A DNA stretch of 64,000 nucleotides from DATATV01 sp035551355. GTDB lineage: Bacteria > Actinomycetota > Actinomycetes > Mycobacteriales > Pseudonocardiaceae. How positions within the stretch are numbered: the stretch's first letter is position 1; every line of letters begins with the position of its first letter. The DNA is taken from the NCBI GenBank assembly GCA_035551355.1, contig DASZNF010000053.1:1-64000 (forward strand), read 5' to 3'. A program made the translations under genes and the position numbers. Positions 25,107 through 35,475 of this stretch are shown piece by piece. The notes under the pieces were generated by a model. That model saw only the letters and a list, made by a program, of their open reading frames with translations, made no database searches and was not told where the DNA came from.

Positions 25107-26561
25107 TCACCCGGCGGCCGACGAGACCAGCACCGCGTTGTCGATCAGCAGGTGCCCGTTGCTGGTGATCAGGGCGAACCGGTAGGTCTCCGTGCTGGTC
25201 CCACCGCCCTTCTTGGCGAACACCAGGATCGCGGTCGCGGTGTGTGAATCGATCACGGTGACCTCGCGCACCCGCACCGCGGCGATGGTCCGGTAGAACC
25301 CTTGGAACACCCCGAATCCGCCGTTCTGCCGCTGGTAGTTCGGGGACAGCTCGCGGAACGCGGCCTGGGTGTTGTGCGGCAGCAGGCCGTAGTAGTCGAC
25401 CAGGAAGCGTTTGATGGCCGTCGCGTCGGGCGCCTGGCCGGCCGGACTCGGCGCGGTCACGGTGGTGGAACTGGTCGACGTCGACCCGGCCGCCTGCGCG
25501 GTCTGCGGCCCGCCGGACATGCTGGCCACGGCCAGCGCCACGCCGACCACGATCGCGGCGGCGGCCGCGGTGAACACGATCGCCTTGGTGGCCCTGCGGC
25601 GCTTGCGCACCGGCCGGGCCGGCGCGGGCAGCGGCGCCGGAAAGGCGTTGGCCGCGGACAACGTGCCGGTGGCGCCGGTCCGCCGCGGGCCGGCGCCGAC
25701 CATCGCGGTTCGGTCCACTGTGGACTTTCGCGGTTTCGGCATCGCCTGCTGGGCGAGGCTCTCCAGCCGGGCGGACGCCTCGCCGAGGGTCAGCCGGGCG
25801 GCCGGTTCGGGCTGTAGCAGCCCGGTCAGCACCGGGGTCAGCGGCCCGGCCCGGCGCGGCGGGCGCACCCGGCCTGCGGCCGCCGAATACAGCACGGCCA
25901 GCGCGTTCTCGCCGGCGAACGGCGGCTCGCCCTCCACCGCCGCGTACAGGGTGGCGCCCAGCGCGAACACGTCCGAGGCCGGCGTGGGCGCCGCTCCCCC
26001 GGCCACCTCCGGCGCCAGGTAGGCCGGGGTGCCCGAGACCAGACCGGTCTGGGTGATCACCACGTCGCCGACGGCCCGGGAGATGCCGAAGTCGACCAGT
26101 TTCGCGCTGCCGCCCTCGGGCAGCAACACGTTGCCCGGCTTGATGTCCCGGTGCACGATGCCGACCCGGTGGGCCGCGGTCAGCGCGGCGGCGATCTGCG
26201 CGCCGATGGCCGCCACCCGGGCCGGGGGCAGCGGGCCGTGCTCGGCCAGCACCGCGGCCAGGCTCGGCGCGGGCACGTACTCCATGACCAGCACCGGCGT
26301 GCCCTGGTGGTCCACCACGTCGTACACGGTGACCGCGTTGGGGTGGTGCAGCCGCGCGGTGATGCGGGCCTCGCGGCGGGCACGCTCGTGCGCCTCCTCA
26401 AGGGCCTCGCCGGTCACGTCGGCGCGTTCCAGCAGCAGTTTGACCGCGACGGCGCGCCGCAGCACCTCGTCCGCGCCCCGCCACACGCTGCCCATCGAGC
26501 CGCCACCGATCCGCTCGACGAGCCGGTAGCGGCCGGCGATGAGGTCGCCCTCGTTGCTCAC
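25107..26561 (-). CDS. Membrane Ser/Thr protein kinase
   Basis: A 484-residue PknB-type kinase. The kinase domain (about 12-275) has IGGGSMGSVW, VAVKLL, HRDIKPGNVLL, LVDFGIS and the activation segment GLVSGTPAYLAPE. One TM helix (about 328-350) is followed by an extracytoplasmic domain of about 130 residues (YYGLLPHNTQAAFRELSPNY onward) that resembles NTF2-like/SnoaL-type sensor domains rather than PASTA. GTG 26561 is set by GGGAG 8-10 nt upstream. The ligand and targets are unknown. Confidence 0.88.
   Translation of the reverse strand: MSNEGDLIAGRYRLVERIGGGSMGSVWRGADEVLRRAVAVKLLLERADVTGEALEEAHERARREARITARLHHPNAVTVYDVVDHQGTPVLVMEYVPAPSLAAVLAEHGPLPPARVAAIGAQIAAALTAAHRVGIVHRDIKPGNVLLPEGGSAKLVDFGISRAVGDVVITQTGLVSGTPAYLAPEVAGGAAPTPASDVFALGATLYAAVEGEPPFAGENALAVLYSAAAGRVRPPRRAGPLTPVLTGLLQPEPAARLTLGEASARLESLAQQAMPKPRKSTVDRTAMVGAGPRRTGATGTLSAANAFPAPLPAPARPVRKRRRATKAIVFTAAAAAIVVGVALAVASMSGGPQTAQAAGSTSTSSTTVTAPSPAGQAPDATAIKRFLVDYYGLLPHNTQAAFRELSPNYQRQNGGFGVFQGFYRTIAAVRVREVTVIDSHTATAILVFAKKGGGTSTETYRFALITSNGHLLIDNAVLVSSAAG
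25713..25725 (-). repeat. Iterated palindrome copy (CAG form)
   Basis: GTCCACTGTGGAC inside the Ser/Thr kinase gene at 25107-26561; full 13-bp match on the minus strand. Confidence 0.75.
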
Positions 26562-26662
26562 CTGGTTTCTCCCGGATGGCTGCCAGTCCTCGCGCTGCCC
26601 GTCACGATAGACATCCGGCGCCTTGAACACCGCGTTTCACACCGAATGTCAAGGAATGGCAA

Positions 26663-27000
26663 TCAATTGGCGTCCCGGTGATCACGCTGACCGCCCACGG
26701 CTGGGCCGAACGGTGGATGCTCGTTCCCGTCGTTCGGCCCAGTCCGCAGCGCGCGCATAGCGACCACGAGCGCCGCGATCCGGCGCGTCCGTGGATCGGG
26801 ATCGGGATCGAACGGGCCCCGGGTGGCCAGGAAGTCCCGCAACGTCTGGAGCACCGAGACCCGGCCGGGCGCTGGCGCACCGCGACCGTCAGCGCCTGCT
26901 CGCGTTCGGCGCCGTCCCCGAGGATCAGCGCTTCCTTGCCACCCGGGAAGGGCACGAACAGGGCAGAGACCGCCGTGTCCGCCGCCCGGCATCGAACCCT
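26663..27000 (-). pseudogene. Decayed TetR/AcrR-family regulator fragment
   Basis: Two minus-strand frames together read as a TetR regulator. The first frame holds the end of the helix-turn-helix (ALFVPFPGGKEALILGD) plus EREQALTVAVRQRP. The adjoining frame holds SVLQTLRDFLATRGPFDPDP and RTRRIAALVVAMRALR, typical of MftR-like TetR proteins. The start of the helix-turn-helix domain is missing and the frames shift near 26880. No intact start exists. It fills most of the 464-bp gap between the kinase and the GH78 gene. Confidence 0.5.
26701..26742. repeat. Perfect 12-bp inverted repeat inside the TetR remnant
   Basis: CTGGGCCGAACG (26701-26712) and CGTTCGGCCCAG (26731-26742) are exact reverse complements around an 18-nt spacer. 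A hairpin this strong is unusual inside former coding sequence. It could be a terminator for the GH78 gene, or a footprint of the event that inactivated the regulator. Confidence 0.55.
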
Positions 27001-27025
27001 TTGCGTCGTAACGGTTCTGGACCGG

Positions 27026-29494
27026 TCAGCGGGTGTGCGCGTTGATCACGTGCACGCCCGGGCCGAGCTGGGCCCGGGTGCCCGGCGCGGTCATCCCCTG
27101 CGGCAGTCGCAACGTGGCCGTGGTGCCCCGCGGCACGTCCACCGTGATGCGCAGGCTGCCGCCCGGATCCTGGCTCCAGCTCACCGAGATGGCGCCGTGC
27201 GGGGTGGGCACGGTGCCCTGCGCCCACCGCACGTTGCCCGGATTCGGTTGCAGGTTCCAGGTGGCGAAGCCGACGCCGGTGGGCTGTACGCCGAGCAGAT
27301 CGTTGGTCAGCGCGGGAACCACGCCGGTGGACCAGCCGTGCGCGGTGCTGGTGTAGGCGCCCTCGTACAGCGAGCCGCCCGCGCCGATGCCCTCCCAGTC
27401 GGTCTTTCCCGGGTCGTGGGCGGCCATCCAGCCGTAGAGCCGGTCGATCTCGTTCAGCGCGGAATCCGCCTGCCCGGCCTGGAAACGCGCCTCCAGCTCC
27501 GGGTAGGAGGTGAACGCGTACACCCGCTGGGTGCCGTCGGAGACCAGGGTGTCGTTGTCCATGAACGAGTTGCCGTAGGGCTGTTCGGTGTGCGCGGCCA
27601 GGTAGTTCAGCGCCTGCGTGGCCCGCTGACCGGTGGCCACCCCGGCCACGACGGCGATGCTGTTGCCGTCCTGGGCGTGCCGCACCGGACCGGTCGCCGA
27701 GTCGAGATAGGCGCCGACACTGGGGTCCCACAGGTGCGCGTTGATGGCGTCGCTGACCGTCTGCGCCCGCTGCTGCCAGCGCGTGGCGTCGGCGGAGTTG
27801 CCCAACGCGAACGCCAGCTGGGCCGCGTCCGTCAACGCTTCCACGTACAGCGCGTTGTAGTAGGTGACCTCGCCGGTGCGCGGCAGGAAGGCGTAGTCGC
27901 CGTAGCCGCCGGTGCCGTTGAGTCCCTTGGACAGCAACCCGTTGGCGTCGGTGACCGACGGGTACCAGTCGTCGAGCAGCTTCACCAGGTTCGGGTAGTA
28001 CTGCTTGCCGAAACCGAGATCTCCGTTGTATTCCAGGTAATCCCAGCTCGCGGTGACCCAGTACAGCGGGTACTCGAACAGCGGGAGGGTGTAGTCGTTG
28101 ATCGAGGCGGGCGGGATGTAGCCGTCGGCCCGCTGGTGGTCGGCCAGATCGACCAGCACGTTCTTGGCCGCCGCGCCCACGTCGTGGGTGAGGTAGTCGG
28201 TGCGGCCGGACACCGCGATGTCCCCGACATACGGGTCGCGGTCGCGCTTGGCCCCGTCCTGCAGCACTACTTTGCCGTCCAGGCCGGGGGTGTCGGCGTT
28301 GCGCGGATCGACGTCGGTGGCGCGGAAGGTGTCGGTGACCAGTTCGTTGGTGTAGCTGGCGTCGTACCAGTACTGGTTGAGCTGGTCGTCGCTGGACAGG
28401 AAGGTGCCCCGGTAGGTGTTCGGGGTGCCCAGGAAAGCGGTGAAGTCCAGGCTCACCTTGCGCAGCGACACCGTGCCGTACGGCTCGGCGTTGGGTGCGT
28501 CACCGGCCAGCGCGTCCAGGCTGATCTTGAGGTAGCGGAAGCCGTGCAGGCCATCGGCGCACACCTGGGTGCCGAACTGGCAGCTCTTGGTGTCGGTCCA
28601 GGTGGCCCCACCGGCGGGCACCGCGTACTGGTCGGTACCCGGGCCGCCGGAGAAGTCCGAGCGCATGAAGTCCGAGCGGTCGGTGAGGTACTGGGTGGAC
28701 TCGGAGAACGCCACCCGCACGCCCGGGTGGTCACCGGTCGATCCGGCGAAGTCCAGCACCGGGTAGCCGACCACGTCCTGGCCGAAGTCCAGGGTGATGC
28801 CAGGCGGGTCGTCGGCGGGCACCAGGCCCGGGTAGACCTCGTTGATCCGGGTGTAGTCACCCTTGTCGCTGGCCTGGTCCCTGGTCACGGTGATGCGCAC
28901 CTGCGTGGTGCTCACCGTGCCGCTGAACGGAACCTGGACTTCCACCGCGGTGTTGCCGGTGAGCGCACCGGACTGCTGCCAGGCGCTGCCGGTCCAGGTG
29001 TCCACCGTGAAGTCCTGCGGCACACCGTCCGAATTGGACAGTACGGTGATGCCCGGCAGGCTGACCGCGGTGGGCGAGGTGATGGTCAGCACCGCCGGGT
29101 AGGTGTCCGGGTTGGCGTCGTTCCAGAACGTGTCGGTGTTGCCGTCGATGGCGTTGCCCGGCACGTAGGTGCGCGGCTGGCCGTTGTTGCCGCTGTTGGG
29201 ATCGTGGTAGGAGGACGCGGTGGCCGTGCTGCCGCTGGGCCAGCTCGGCCTGGCCGGGGGCACCGGGCGGCTCAGCGTGGTCACGCCGCCGTGCAGCACG
29301 CCCTGCGGGTTGGTCACCGAGCCGCTGGTGGTCAGCACCCGCACCGGGGAGACCACGCGGCTGTTCGGTGCGATCACGTATTTCTGCCAGCCTGGCGCCG
29401 CGAGATGGCCGGCGGCCGACACCGGAGAGGCGGCCACACCGAGGGCCGCGACGATGGCCGCGACAACGGCGACCGACTTGCGCACTGGTCTCAC
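27026..29494 (-). CDS. Secreted GH78 alpha-L-rhamnosidase-like protein
   Basis: An 822-residue exported glycosidase. The signal peptide is at 1-27 (AAIVAALGVAASPVSAA). A discoidin-type beta-sandwich follows (about 75-225: GNAIDGNTDTFWNDANPDTYPA), then the rhamnosidase concanavalin-like and (alpha/alpha)6 catalytic regions with VVLQDGAKRDRDPYVGD and EGIGAGGSLYEGAYTSTAHGWSTG. Such enzymes release L-rhamnose from plant or microbial glycans. Starts with GTG 29494; GTG 29485 is also possible. A decayed TetR gene lies just downstream. Rhamnose specificity is a family-level inference. Confidence 0.85.
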   Translation of the reverse strand: MRPVRKSVAVVAAIVAALGVAASPVSAAGHLAAPGWQKYVIAPNSRVVSPVRVLTTSGSVTNPQGVLHGGVTTLSRPVPPARPSWPSGSTATASSYHDPNSGNNGQPRTYVPGNAIDGNTDTFWNDANPDTYPAVLTITSPTAVSLPGITVLSNSDGVPQDFTVDTWTGSAWQQSGALTGNTAVEVQVPFSGTVSTTQVRITVTRDQASDKGDYTRINEVYPGLVPADDPPGITLDFGQDVVGYPVLDFAGSTGDHPGVRVAFSESTQYLTDRSDFMRSDFSGGPGTDQYAVPAGGATWTDTKSCQFGTQVCADGLHGFRYLKISLDALAGDAPNAEPYGTVSLRKVSLDFTAFLGTPNTYRGTFLSSDDQLNQYWYDASYTNELVTDTFRATDVDPRNADTPGLDGKVVLQDGAKRDRDPYVGDIAVSGRTDYLTHDVGAAAKNVLVDLADHQRADGYIPPASINDYTLPLFEYPLYWVTASWDYLEYNGDLGFGKQYYPNLVKLLDDWYPSVTDANGLLSKGLNGTGGYGDYAFLPRTGEVTYYNALYVEALTDAAQLAFALGNSADATRWQQRAQTVSDAINAHLWDPSVGAYLDSATGPVRHAQDGNSIAVVAGVATGQRATQALNYLAAHTEQPYGNSFMDNDTLVSDGTQRVYAFTSYPELEARFQAGQADSALNEIDRLYGWMAAHDPGKTDWEGIGAGGSLYEGAYTSTAHGWSTGVVPALTNDLLGVQPTGVGFATWNLQPNPGNVRWAQGTVPTPHGAISVSWSQDPGGSLRITVDVPRGTTATLRLPQGMTAPGTRAQLGPGVHVINAHTR

Positions 29495-29566
29495 AAGTTA
29501 GCGACAATGGTCTGCACCAACGACACCGTCAACGGTTTCGGCCGATCTGGGCCGGATGTGGCCGCG

Positions 29567-30214
29567 TCAGTCGAGACCGCTGTCGCGCAGCGTGATGTTC
29601 AGCCGTCCGGCGGACAGTCCGATGTCCGGGACTTCGATGTCCGGCAACAGCTTCGGCACCCCGTGGTAGGCGTCCCGGCTCGGCCCGCCGAACACCAGCA
29701 GGTCCCCGGAGCGCAGTTCCACGTCCATCCACGGCCGGTTACGGTTCTCCGTGTTGCCCAACCGGAACACGCAGGCCGCCCCCAGACTCAGCGACACGAT
29801 CGGCGCCGGTGAGCGTTCCTCGGCGTCGCGATGCTGACCCATTTTCGCGTCGGCATCGTAGAAATTGATCAGCGCGACATCCGGCACATAGTCCACAGTG
29901 GACTCTGGATCGGCGTCGGCCACCGCGGCGCGGCCCAGATCACCGAGCCAGTCCGGGAACGGCAGCACCGGTGAGCCGTCCTGGTCGTCCCGGGTGCGCG
30001 AGTAACGGTAGGGAATCCAGTGCCAGCCAAGGCAGACCGTGCGCACCGACATCAGCCCGCCGGTGGGCAGCCGGGCCGCCCGCAGTCCCGGACCGGCGCC
30101 GGCCCACTCCCGGCAGGCCCGCACCAACTCGGCCTGCCGCTCGACGCTCAGCCAGTCCGGCACGTGCACCGCGCCGGGCGCGAGTTCCCGCCGCAGCCGG
30201 GGAAGCAGCTCCAT
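29567..30214 (-). CDS. alkB: AlkB-like Fe(II)/2-oxoglutarate dioxygenase
   Basis: A 215-residue AlkB-family demethylase. The iron ligands are visible as HRD in MGQHRDAEE and the distal His in SRDAYHGVP. The 2-oxoglutarate-binding arginines are in GRLNITLRDSG, and the substrate lid has GWHWIPYRYSR. AlkB oxidatively removes methyl lesions from DNA and RNA bases in the cytoplasm. It ends 3 bp from the 3' side of the MFS gene stop region and may be co-transcribed with it. No Ada-type regulator is adjacent. Confidence 0.9.
   Translation of the reverse strand: MELLPRLRRELAPGAVHVPDWLSVERQAELVRACREWAGAGPGLRAARLPTGGLMSVRTVCLGWHWIPYRYSRTRDDQDGSPVLPFPDWLGDLGRAAVADADPESTVDYVPDVALINFYDADAKMGQHRDAEERSPAPIVSLSLGAACVFRLGNTENRNRPWMDVELRSGDLLVFGGPSRDAYHGVPKLLPDIEVPDIGLSAGRLNITLRDSGLD
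29891..29903 (+). repeat. Iterated palindrome copy (CAG form)
   Basis: GTCCACAGTGGAC inside alkB; with flanks it is a 15-bp palindrome apart from the centre base. Confidence 0.75.
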
Positions 30215-30217
30215 CTA

Positions 30218-31720
30218 CTAATCCCCTGCCACCGGTGCGCTGCTGGTCCCCTGTTCCTCCGGATACACCGCCGGACCGGCCACCGCGCCGCAGTGCGAGC
30301 AGGTCTCCAGTTCCAGCCGGGGCACCACGCGCGGCGCCGGGGTGGGCGCCGGAATGGCCAGGAAGGCCAGCAGCGCGCCCAGGGTCAGCAGGCAGGCCGC
30401 GATGATCATGGACAGGTGGAAGCCGTGGTCGAACGCGGTGGCGTCGGTGTAGTCGCCGCCGGAGATGCCGGCCACCACCGGGATCACCGCGACCGCGAGC
30501 AGCCCGGCCGCGCGGGCCACCGCGTTGTTGATGCCGGAGGCAAGCCCGGCGTGCCGGTCGTCGACCGAGTCCAGCACGGTCGCGGTCAATGGCGCCACGG
30601 TCAGCGACAGGCCGAGGCCGAACACCACCACCGCGGGCAGCACGTCGGTCAGGTAGTGCGCGTGGGCGCCGATGCGCAGGGTCAGCAGCAGTCCGCAGGC
30701 GGCCACCAGCGGCCCGGCGGTCATCGGGATCCGGGGGCCGATCTTCTGGGCCAGCCGCCCGGTGCGCGAGGACAGCGCCAGCATGATCAGCGTGACCGGC
30801 AGCAGCGCGGTGCCGGCCAGCAGCACCGGGAACGAGGCGACCACCTGCAACTGCAGCACCAGCAACAGGAACACCACACCCAGCGCCGCGTACACCAGCA
30901 ACGTCACCAGGTTGGCCGCACTGAACCGGCGGCTGGCGAAGATGTCCAGCGGCACCAGCGGATGGCTGGATTTCCGTTCCACCACAACGAAACTCACCAG
31001 CGCCGCCACCCCGACCATCCCGGCCACCCAGGTGGTCGCGCCGCCACTGCCGGCCGAGGTGAGCGCGGCCGTGGTCGCGCCGAGACCCAGGACGACCAGC
31101 ACCGTGCCCCATAGGTCGGTGTGCGGCGAGGCGCTGGGGTCGCGGGATTCGGGCACGTGTTTCAACGCCACCACCACGACCAGCACGGCCAGCGGCAGGT
31201 TGATCAGGAACACCGCGCGCCAGGTCCACTGCACCAGCCAGCCGCCGAGGAACGGCCCGATCGCCCCGGCGATCCCGCCCAGCCCGGACCACGCGCCCAC
31301 CGCGGCCGAGCGGTCGGCGCCGCCGAAGGAGGCGGAGATGATGGCCAGGCTGCCCGGGGTGAGCAGCGCGCCGCCGATGCCCTGCACCGCGCGGGCGGCC
31401 ACCAGCACGGTGATGTTGGGCGCCAGCCCGCACAGCAGTGAGGCCAGCGCGAACCACACCACCCCGATGAGGAACACCCGGCGCCGGCCGAACCGGTCGC
31501 CCAGCGAGCCGCCGAGCAGGATCAGCGAGGCCAGGGTGAGGGTGTAGGCATTGACCGTCCACTGTAGACCAGCGAAGGCGGTGTGCAGGTCGGCGCCGAT
31601 GTGCCGCAGCGCGATGTTGACCACGGTGGAGTCGAGCATCGCCACGCCCGAGCCCAGCACCGTGGCCAGCAGCACCCAACGGCCGGTCGGCGTCCCCATG
31701 CGCAACGTCGGCTCGCTCAT
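30218..31720 (-). CDS. MFS drug:H+ antiporter, DHA2 (14-TM) type
   Basis: A 500-residue major facilitator with about 14 hydrophobic helices. Motif A is GGSLGDRFGRRRVFLIG, motif B/C features follow (AARAVQGIGGALLTPGSLAII, GGIAGAIGPFLGGWL) and the first helix carries LDSTVVNIALRHIG. The soluble C-terminal tail has a CSHCG pair. ATG 31720 is chosen because upstream in-frame sequence is low-quality coding. It exports hydrophobic compounds using proton motive force; the substrate is unknown. The start faces a 263-bp divergent region that contains a long inverted repeat. Confidence 0.9.
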   Translation of the reverse strand: MSEPTLRMGTPTGRWVLLATVLGSGVAMLDSTVVNIALRHIGADLHTAFAGLQWTVNAYTLTLASLILLGGSLGDRFGRRRVFLIGVVWFALASLLCGLAPNITVLVAARAVQGIGGALLTPGSLAIISASFGGADRSAAVGAWSGLGGIAGAIGPFLGGWLVQWTWRAVFLINLPLAVLVVVVALKHVPESRDPSASPHTDLWGTVLVVLGLGATTAALTSAGSGGATTWVAGMVGVAALVSFVVVERKSSHPLVPLDIFASRRFSAANLVTLLVYAALGVVFLLLVLQLQVVASFPVLLAGTALLPVTLIMLALSSRTGRLAQKIGPRIPMTAGPLVAACGLLLTLRIGAHAHYLTDVLPAVVVFGLGLSLTVAPLTATVLDSVDDRHAGLASGINNAVARAAGLLAVAVIPVVAGISGGDYTDATAFDHGFHLSMIIAACLLTLGALLAFLAIPAPTPAPRVVPRLELETCSHCGAVAGPAVYPEEQGTSSAPVAGD

Positions 31721-31881
31721 CACGTCCCGTCTGCCGGAGCCCGTCGGCGCCTGTGTCGTGGAATGCGGTGGGCCGGCGACCGCCGCTGGCCGCCGACCCC
31801 GACAGCCTGCCACACCGGGCCGGTGACGTCTCGGTATGCGACATTTCCGGCCCCGCGTCGCCCCGTCGGGTGGTCTGGCCC

Positions 31882-31913
31882 CCGGTATCTCACTCACCTG
31901 GGTGAGATACCGG
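31882..31913. promoter_or_regulatory. Perfect 12-bp inverted repeat between MFS and small stress-type gene
   Basis: Arms CCGGTATCTCAC and GTGAGATACCGG are exact reverse complements around an 8-nt spacer. The site is 162 bp upstream of the MFS start and 71 bp upstream of the small gene at 31984. It has no T-tract and lies in a divergent region, so an operator is more likely than a terminator. Confidence 0.5.
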
Positions 31914-31920
31914 CGAACAC

Positions 31921-31945
31921 GTGTGACCTGCGCCGATCCGGGTAA
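31921..31945 (+). promoter_or_regulatory. Possible general-stress (SigB/SigF-type) promoter
   Basis: GTGT, 15 bp, GGGTAA resembles the actinobacterial SigB/SigF pattern (GTTT, 15-17 bp, GGGTAT), with one mismatch in each element. It ends 38 bp upstream of the ATG at 31984. Weak but well placed. Confidence 0.35.
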
Positions 31946-31983
31946 CACCGACTGCGTCACTGCCCGTCAACGGAAGGAACGTC

Positions 31984-32190
31984 ATGGGCTTGGACGACCT
32001 GAAGGACAAGGCCAAGCAGATGCTGGGCCAGCACCCGGACCAGGCCGACAAGGCGGTCGACAAGGGCAAGGAGTTCCTGGACGAGAAGACCGGCAACAAG
32101 TACTCCGACCAGCTTGACTCGGGCGCGGACAAGGCCAAGCAGATGTACCAGCGGGACGACCAGCAGCAGCCCCCGCAGCCGCCGCAGTAA
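31984..32190 (+). CDS. Small acidic/lysine-rich protein, MT0933 antitoxin-like or CsbD-like
   Basis: A 68-residue soluble protein, highly charged, with repeated amphipathic KAKQM segments (LKDKAKQMLGQHPDQADKAV, GADKAKQMYQRDD) and a Gln/Pro tail. It matches the MT0933/Rv0909-like antitoxin family in composition and motif order. That family is usually paired with a START-like toxin, but no such gene lies beside it. A general-stress role, as for CsbD proteins, is equally plausible. GGAAGGA precedes the ATG. A UUCG-loop terminator follows 28 bp after the stop, so it is a single-gene transcript. Confidence 0.75.
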   Translation: MGLDDLKDKAKQMLGQHPDQADKAVDKGKEFLDEKTGNKYSDQLDSGADKAKQMYQRDDQQQPPQPPQ

Positions 32191-32218
32191 GCCGCCGTAC
32201 CGGGTCGCCGGGAGCACT

Positions 32219-32250
32219 GCGGGACGTCGATCTTCGGATCGGCGTCCCGC
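32219..32250 (+). terminator. UUCG-tetraloop terminator
   Basis: A 14-bp stem (GCGGGACGTCGATC paired with GATCGGCGTCCCGC, one G-T wobble) closed by TTCG. It lies 28 bp after the small stress-type gene and before recQ. Confidence 0.75.
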
Positions 32251-32315
32251 CGCTGCTTGTGCCGGTTCCCACAGGGCCCCCGAAAGGCGCGGCAAGATCG
32301 CCGTAGAATTCAGCG

Positions 32316-34172
<1,857 letters not shown>

Positions 34173-34275
34173 GCGGCGGGCAACCGCGGGCGTAAGCACT
34201 GGGCAAGAAGGGCGTCACAGTTCGGTAAGCGGCGTAACGGTGTCGACCGCCCGGAGTAGGCATTAGCGTTCTGGT

Positions 34276-35475
34276 GTGGACGTAGAACAGCCCGCCGGAC
34301 CGGCCACTGTGGACGGTAGGCGGCACCCGATCCGGTCGCGCCTGCCGCGCTCCCCGCGTCCGCCGGAGGAGAAGGACTTCACGGCCGAGGCGCACGACCG
34401 GACGGTGACTTCCCGGATCGGGCTGTGGCTGGGCATCGCGTTCACCGTCTGCTTCGTCACCGGGCTGCTCAGCCATTTCATCCAGCACCCGACGTCCTGG
34501 TTCTTCTGGCCCAGCCGCCCGGTGAGCCTCTACCGGTTCACCCAGGGCCTGCACGTGATCTCCGGGATCGCGGCGATTCCGCTGCTGCTGGCCAAGCTGT
34601 GGTCGGTCTTCCCGAAACTGTTCGGCAAGCCGCTGGTGCGCTCACTGCCACACGCCATCGAGCGCGGCTCCATCCTGCTGTTGTCCGCCTCGGCGTTCTT
34701 CGAGCTGATCACCGGCGTGTTCAACATCTTCCAGAACTACCCGTGGCCGTTCTACTTCCCCACCATCCACTACGCGATCGCCTGGGTGGCCGTCGGCTCG
34801 ATCGCGGTGCACGTGGCGGTGAAGCTCCCGGTGATCCGGCTGGGCCTCGGCGAGGAACCCGGCTTCAAACCGGGGCGCGACAGCCTGTCCCGCCGGGGTT
34901 TCCTGCGCGCCACCTGGCTGACCACCGGGGTCGCGGTGCTGGCCACCGCGGGCAGCTCGGTTCCGTTCCTGCGCACCGTTTCCGTGCTGGCCACGCAGAA
35001 CACCGACGGCGAGCAGTCGCTGCCGGTCAACCGCAGCGCGGCGCACGCCGGCATCATCGCCAAGGCCACCGATCCGGCCTGGCGGCTGGAGATCGCCGCG
35101 CCGCACGGCCTGCACCGGTTCTCCCTGGCCGACTTGCGGGCCATGCCGCAGACCACGGCCGAACTGCCGATCGCCTGCGTCGAGGGCTGGAGCCGGTCGG
35201 CGACCTGGACCGGGGTGCCGGTGGCGGATCTGTTGCGGGCGGTGGGTTCCGGCCCGGGCACCGCGCTGCGGGTGGAGTCGCTGGAGCGCGGCTCGATCTA
35301 CGGCTCCAGCACACTGCCCGGCGAGCACACCCAGGACCCGTTGACCTTGCTGGCTTTGCGGCTCAACGGCGAGGTGCTGGATCTGGACCACGGCTTCCCG
35401 TGCCGGATCATCGCGCCGAGCCGGCCGGGCGTGTTGCAGACCAAATGGGTGGTGCGGATGGAGGTGCTGAGCTGA
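34276..35475 (+). CDS. Molybdopterin-dependent oxidoreductase fused to a membrane cytochrome-like domain
   Basis: A 399-residue two-part protein. The N-terminal 200 residues have four or five TM helices with well-placed His residues (QGLHVISG, PTIHYAIAW, AVHVAVKL), like a b-type cytochrome. A twin-Arg stretch (SLSRRGFLRATW) and another hydrophobic segment lead to a sulfite oxidase-type Mo-cofactor domain (about 250-399), with the Mo-ligand Cys in ELPIACVEGWSRSATW. It resembles MsrP (YedY) with its heme partner MsrQ joined in one chain. Substrate unknown; methionine sulfoxide or sulfite-like oxyanions are candidates. GTG start. It overlaps the next gene by 1 bp. Confidence 0.82.
   Translation: MDVEQPAGPATVDGRRHPIRSRLPRSPRPPEEKDFTAEAHDRTVTSRIGLWLGIAFTVCFVTGLLSHFIQHPTSWFFWPSRPVSLYRFTQGLHVISGIAAIPLLLAKLWSVFPKLFGKPLVRSLPHAIERGSILLLSASAFFELITGVFNIFQNYPWPFYFPTIHYAIAWVAVGSIAVHVAVKLPVIRLGLGEEPGFKPGRDSLSRRGFLRATWLTTGVAVLATAGSSVPFLRTVSVLATQNTDGEQSLPVNRSAAHAGIIAKATDPAWRLEIAAPHGLHRFSLADLRAMPQTTAELPIACVEGWSRSATWTGVPVADLLRAVGSGPGTALRVESLERGSIYGSSTLPGEHTQDPLTLLALRLNGEVLDLDHGFPCRIIAPSRPGVLQTKWVVRMEVLS

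Noticed and set aside
26678..29812. Very long plus-strand open frame opposite the GH78 gene
   Set aside because: Antisense shadow of the rhamnosidase gene; no recognisable domain and Arg/Gly/Val-biased composition.
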